Shown here: positions 60,702-64,000 of the stretch, one piece after another
Numbering within the stretch: position 1 is the first letter of the stretch
Layout: each line of letters starts with the position of its first letter
Assembly: GCF_004827385.1 (NCBI RefSeq)
Contig: NZ_SRXN01000011.1
Coordinates: forward strand, 124,001 to 188,000
Source: Ensifer sp. MPMI2T
Lineage (GTDB): Bacteria; Pseudomonadota; Alphaproteobacteria; Rhizobiales; Rhizobiaceae
Direction: 5' to 3'
DNA: 64,000 nucleotides
Made by a program: the position numbers and the translations under genes
Notes under the pieces: generated by a model
What the model saw: only the letters and a program-made list of their open reading frames with translations
What the model was told of the DNA's origin: nothing
Databases searched by the model: none

Positions 60702-61646
60702 ATGAAATCGACTTTTGCGGCGGCCGTTCTGGCTGCCTTGATGGCGGGCACCGCATCGGCCGAGACAATCGGCGTATCGATACAGAGCTTCGACAACAAC
60801 TTTCAGACATTGCTGCGCCAGGGGCTCGATGCAAGGGCGTCCGAGGTGGAAGGGGTCACTCTCCAGATCGAGGATGCGCAGGCCGACATCTCCAAGCAGA
60901 TCAATCAGGTGAACAACTTCATCGCTGCAGGGGTGGACGCGATCATCATGACACTGACGGACACCTCCGCCGCCCCCGGCATCAGCGAGGCGGCTCGGAA
61001 AGCAGGAATTCCGCTCGTCTACGTCAATCTCGAGCCGGAAAACATCGATCAGCTACCCGAAAGCCAAGCCTATGTCGGTTCGAAGGAAATCGACTCCGGA
61101 AAGCTCGGTGCCGAGGCGGCCTGCGAACTGCTGAAGCAAAAGGGAAAGGCAGGCGATGCGCAGGCCTACATCTTGATGGGCGATTTGGCCCACCAGGCCT
61201 CGCGTGACCGTACGTCGTCGGTCAAGGAAACGCTGGCCGCAGGTGATTGCAAGGGCCTGACCATCGCCGACGAACAGTCCGCCGCCTGGACGCGTACGAA
61301 CGCGATGGATCTGACTACGAACTGGGTCACCGCCGGCCAGCCGATCGACGTGATCTTTGCCAACAATGACGAGATGGCGATCGGCGCGATCCAGGCGCTC
61401 AAGGCCGCGGGCATGTCGATGGATGATGTGATCGTCGTCGGCATCGATGCGACGCAGGACGGCCTTGCCGCCATGGCAGCCGGTGATCTCGACGTGACGG
61501 TGTTCCAGAACGCCAAGGGACAGTCCGCGAGCGCCGTGGACGCAGCCGTGGCGCTCGCCCGCGGCAAGAGCGTCGACAAGGAGGTCTGGGTGCCCTTCGA
61601 ACTGGTCACGCCCAAGAACATGGCCGAATACGCCAAACAGAACTGA
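60702..61646 (+). CDS. mocB: MocB-like rhizopine/sugar periplasmic binding protein
   Basis: 314 residues. A signal peptide (MKSTFAAAVLAALMAGTASA) is followed by a type I periplasmic binding protein: ETIGVSIQSFDNNFQTLLRQ, VNNFIAAGVDAIIMTLTDTS, KAGIPLVYVNLEPENI and FANNDEMAIGAIQALKAAGM. This is the rhizopine-binding-like branch of the ribose-binding family. Its ribosome site is GAAGGGAGGATGAC. No permease or ATPase gene is visible before the right edge, so its transporter lies elsewhere or further on. Confidence 0.85.
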   Translation: MKSTFAAAVLAALMAGTASAETIGVSIQSFDNNFQTLLRQGLDARASEVEGVTLQIEDAQADISKQINQVNNFIAAGVDAIIMTLTDTSAAPGISEAARKAGIPLVYVNLEPENIDQLPESQAYVGSKEIDSGKLGAEAACELLKQKGKAGDAQAYILMGDLAHQASRDRTSSVKETLAAGDCKGLTIADEQSAAWTRTNAMDLTTNWVTAGQPIDVIFANNDEMAIGAIQALKAAGMSMDDVIVVGIDATQDGLAAMAAGDLDVTVFQNAKGQSASAVDAAVALARGKSVDKEVWVPFELVTPKNMAEYAKQN

Positions 61647-61704
61647 TCCTCCCCGACCGGCGCTCCCTTCCGGTTGCGCCGGTCCTCTCGCGATTGGAGA
61701 GCAC

Positions 61705-62910
61705 ATGGACGGTATCGTCATCATCGGTGCCGGGGAATGCGGCACCCGAGCAGCATTCGCCCTGCGCGAAGCGGGCTATTCCGGATCCGTCACGCTGGTC
61801 GGAGCCGAGCCTCACCTGCCCTATGAGCGCCCGCCGCTGTCGAAACCGGTAGACGGCGCGGTGCAGATGAAGCCGATCTGCGCAGCCGAAGCGCTGGAGG
61901 CGGCCGGCATCGACTATCTGCCGGGATTGTCGGCCTCGAAACTCGATGCCGACACTAAAACCGTGACCTTAAGCGACGGGCGGGTGTTGAGGTATGCAAA
62001 GCTGCTTCTCGCCACGGGCGCACGTCCAAGGCGGCTCGCTTGCGTTGGCGCGGAACTCGCGCTCGACTTCCGTACACATGCCGATGCGAAGATGGTCTTC
62101 TCCCGTGCAGAAGCAGGCAAGCGCGTTGCGATCATCGGCGGCGGTTTGATCGGAATGGAGCTCGCGGCGGTCCTGCGTGGAAAAGGCAGTGCCGTCAGCA
62201 TTGTCGAAGCGGCACCGAAGCCGCTCGGACGTGCGGTTCCCGAGCGTTTTGCCGCAACGCTGCACGCGAGGCATTTGGACGAAGGCGTGCATTTCCACCT
62301 CGGACAGGGCGTTGCGGAAATCACGGATAACGCCGTTGTCCTCGCCGATGGCAGCGAAGTGCCCGCCGACGTGGTTGTCGCGGCGATCGGCGTTCTGCCC
62401 GATATCGCGCTGGCCGAGGCGGCAGGACTGGCAACCGGCAACGGTGTTCTGACGGACAGTCTTCTTCGTACCAGCGCCACCGACATATTCGCCGCCGGCG
62501 ATTGCGCAGCAGTGGCGCAGCCTGGCGGAGGACACATTCGCTATGAAAGCTGGCGGAATGCGAGGACGCAGGCCGAAACCGCAGTGCGAAACATGGCCGG
62601 TGCAGCCGAGATCTTTGCCGCTATCCCGTGGTTCTGGTCCGACCAGTACGATCTTGGCTTGCAGGTAGCGGGGCTGCCGCAGCCAGCGCATCAGCACGTC
62701 GTGCGCTCAGCCGCGGGCGGCGAACTCGAATTTTATCTGGACGATAGACGCCTCGTGGCTGCGGCGGGTCTCGGCCTCGGCAACGGCCTCGCCAAGGAGA
62801 TCAAACTGGCTGAGATGCTGATTGCCGCCGGTGTCAGCCCCGACCCCGTGGCATTGGCCGACCCTGGCTTGAACCTCAAGACGCTTCTGAAAAGCGCGCG
62901 GGCCGCCTGA
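61705..62910 (+). CDS. mocF: MocF-like FAD-dependent ferredoxin reductase
   Basis: 401 residues of the ferredoxin reductase type: FAD motif IIGAGECGTRAA (6-17), LLATGARPRR (101-110), NAD motif AIIGGGLIGMELA (142-154) and IFAAGDCAAV (261-270). It probably uses NADH to reduce the Rieske protein. It starts 58 bases after the binding-protein gene and overlaps the next gene by 1 base (TGATG). Confidence 0.9.
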   Translation: MDGIVIIGAGECGTRAAFALREAGYSGSVTLVGAEPHLPYERPPLSKPVDGAVQMKPICAAEALEAAGIDYLPGLSASKLDADTKTVTLSDGRVLRYAKLLLATGARPRRLACVGAELALDFRTHADAKMVFSRAEAGKRVAIIGGGLIGMELAAVLRGKGSAVSIVEAAPKPLGRAVPERFAATLHARHLDEGVHFHLGQGVAEITDNAVVLADGSEVPADVVVAAIGVLPDIALAEAAGLATGNGVLTDSLLRTSATDIFAAGDCAAVAQPGGGHIRYESWRNARTQAETAVRNMAGAAEIFAAIPWFWSDQYDLGLQVAGLPQPAHQHVVRSAAGGELEFYLDDRRLVAAAGLGLGNGLAKEIKLAEMLIAAGVSPDPVALADPGLNLKTLLKSARAA

Positions 62911-63746
62911 TGCAAAAGCTGCTTGTCCTCCAGTCGCTCTGGGCGATGGAGCGTCGGCACACGGACGGCCACGAGCGCAGCCTCGACGAGAACATCGCCA
63001 TGATCCTGGAGGCGGGTTTCGATGGTATCAGCGCGCACTACACGAACCGCCGCGATGTCGTTCGCCTGAACGAAGCCATCCAGGGCACCGGCCTGAAGAT
63101 CGAAGGCGTCTGCTTCCCCCACAGCGTCGAGGACTTGCGCCTGCCGCTGGAACTTGCCGCCGAGTTTCCTGTCAGCTACATCAATCTGCAACCCGATGTC
63201 CGGCTGCGCCGGATCGAGGATTGCCTGCCGCTTCTCGATGGCTGGATGCGGCTCGCCGAGGACGCAGGCATCCCCGTGTTCATCGAAACGCATCGCGACC
63301 GGATGACCACGGACCTGTTCTTCACGCTGGATTTGCTGGATCAGCGGCCCGAACTGCCACTCTTGGCCGACCTCTCGCATTTTCTCGTCGGGCGGGAATT
63401 CGCCTTTCCGGTCGACGAGGAGAACCATGCACTGATCCGGCGCATAATGGGCAACGCCTGGGCCTTCCACGGCCGCGTCGCCTCGCGCGAGCAGGTGCAG
63501 ATCGAGATTTCTTTCCCGCATCACCGTCCCTGGGTCGATCTCTTTCTTGAATGGTGGGACTACGGCTTTCGCAACTGGCGATCCCGGGCCGCCGATGACG
63601 CCGAGCTCATCTTCACCTGCGAGCTGGGTCCCAAGCCCTACGCGATATCAGGGAGAGACGGCAACGACTCGACGGACAGGTGGGCGGAGGCGCTGCTGCT
63701 TCGGCAGATGGTGCGCGAACTATGGGATGCCACTGCCGAGGCCTAG
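62910..63746 (+). CDS. Xylose isomerase-like TIM-barrel protein
   Basis: 278 residues. Alternating strands and helices of a TIM barrel: ENIAMILEAGFDGISAHYTN, LKIEGVCFPHSVEDL, IPVFIETHRDRMTTDLFFTL, LPLLADLSHFLVG and ELIFTCELGPKPYAI. Glu in VFIETH, Asp in ADLSHF and Glu in TCELGP are placed like the metal ligands of this superfamily. It is translationally coupled to the reductase gene. MocC of rhizopine strains belongs to the same superfamily but its known N-terminal motif is not seen here, so a different step is likely. Confidence 0.82.
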   Translation: MQKLLVLQSLWAMERRHTDGHERSLDENIAMILEAGFDGISAHYTNRRDVVRLNEAIQGTGLKIEGVCFPHSVEDLRLPLELAAEFPVSYINLQPDVRLRRIEDCLPLLDGWMRLAEDAGIPVFIETHRDRMTTDLFFTLDLLDQRPELPLLADLSHFLVGREFAFPVDEENHALIRRIMGNAWAFHGRVASREQVQIEISFPHHRPWVDLFLEWWDYGFRNWRSRAADDAELIFTCELGPKPYAISGRDGNDSTDRWAEALLLRQMVRELWDATAEA

Positions 63747-64000
63747 CCACGGGCACTCGCGGCGCAATCGGCAGTGCCACGTTTCGGGGCCTGAGTGAGC
63801 GCCGCAGCAGCCGTATGCTCCTTGAGGTTCTGAAGCACCTCAAGCGCAAGTTCAGACCAACTCCAGGAGCGAAGCGACGTTTCCTATCGCTGTCTTGACT
63901 GAGGGCATGGCGCAGCGCCTGACAAAGACGGCGCTCGCGCGAACTTCGGCTTGCCCCCAACCGCCATTCACCAATAGCGCCCGGAAAATTCCGGTGCTGG

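Noticed and set aside
63822-63850. CTTGAGGT ... ACCTCAAG hairpin after the moc-like cluster as a terminator
   Set aside because: The stem is short and has no T tract; the operon could continue past the right edge.
1-64000. CRISPR arrays, insertion sequences or rRNA genes
   Set aside because: No regularly spaced direct repeats, transposase motifs or rRNA-like conserved sequence were seen on reading both strands.

Overview
The window looks like chromosomal DNA of a rhizobium, most likely Sinorhizobium/Ensifer. The reasons are its high GC content, rhizobial families (DUF1636, DUF1515, a cyclase-TPR protein, rhizopine-type moc genes) and several families of dispersed palindromic intergenic repeats. 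No rRNA, tRNA, transposase or CRISPR array was seen. All functional names come from reading translations and motifs by eye; no database search was possible.

Left arm (1-19 kb), host genes. A partial mechanosensitive channel gene is divergent from an operon of a small membrane protein, a HlyD-type adaptor, a SulP anion transporter with STAS domain and a PPK2 polyphosphate kinase. Next come single genes: a ClpX-type zinc-finger/HTH protein behind a near-ideal palindromic operator, a GFA-family protein, a DUF924 protein, an Lrp/AsnC regulator and an RBBP9-like hydrolase. A cobalamin riboswitch (minus strand, about 14.45-14.64 kb) heads DUF1636, an ABC ATPase and a substrate-binding protein; the FecCD permease lies beyond a spacer holding two inverted repeat copies. 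After an SLC13 permease come four tandem paralogous small lipoproteins.

Centre (19.2-49.7 kb), a podovirus-like prophage read on the minus strand. From right to left: small and large terminase, portal, scaffold, major capsid, virion muralytic enzymes, adaptor and tail proteins chained by ATGA overlaps, tail fibres, then a lysis cassette (endolysin, overlapping spanins, DUF1515). No integrase, repressor or replication gene is visible, yet the structural genes look intact. Host-type cargo is interleaved, mostly on the plus strand: small membrane proteins, lipoproteins, a methyltransferase, a second GFA protein and an oxidase-like membrane protein. Minus-strand cargo includes an M20 amidohydrolase and a family of secreted repeat proteins. 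This is a remnant or a domesticated particle module rather than a standard temperate phage.

Right arm (50-64 kb). It holds an RTX-type secreted protein with three near-identical 79-residue repeats, small proteins among repeats, a class III cyclase-TPR protein, and a TetR regulator divergent from an exported RidA-like protein across a large inverted-repeat operator. The arm ends with a rhizopine-type catabolic cluster: LacI regulator, MocD-like hydroxylase, MocE-like Rieske ferredoxin, MocB-like binding protein, MocF-like reductase and a TIM-barrel protein. Fragments of a second cyclase, a secreted protein and a duplicated membrane protein show gene decay in the accessory parts.
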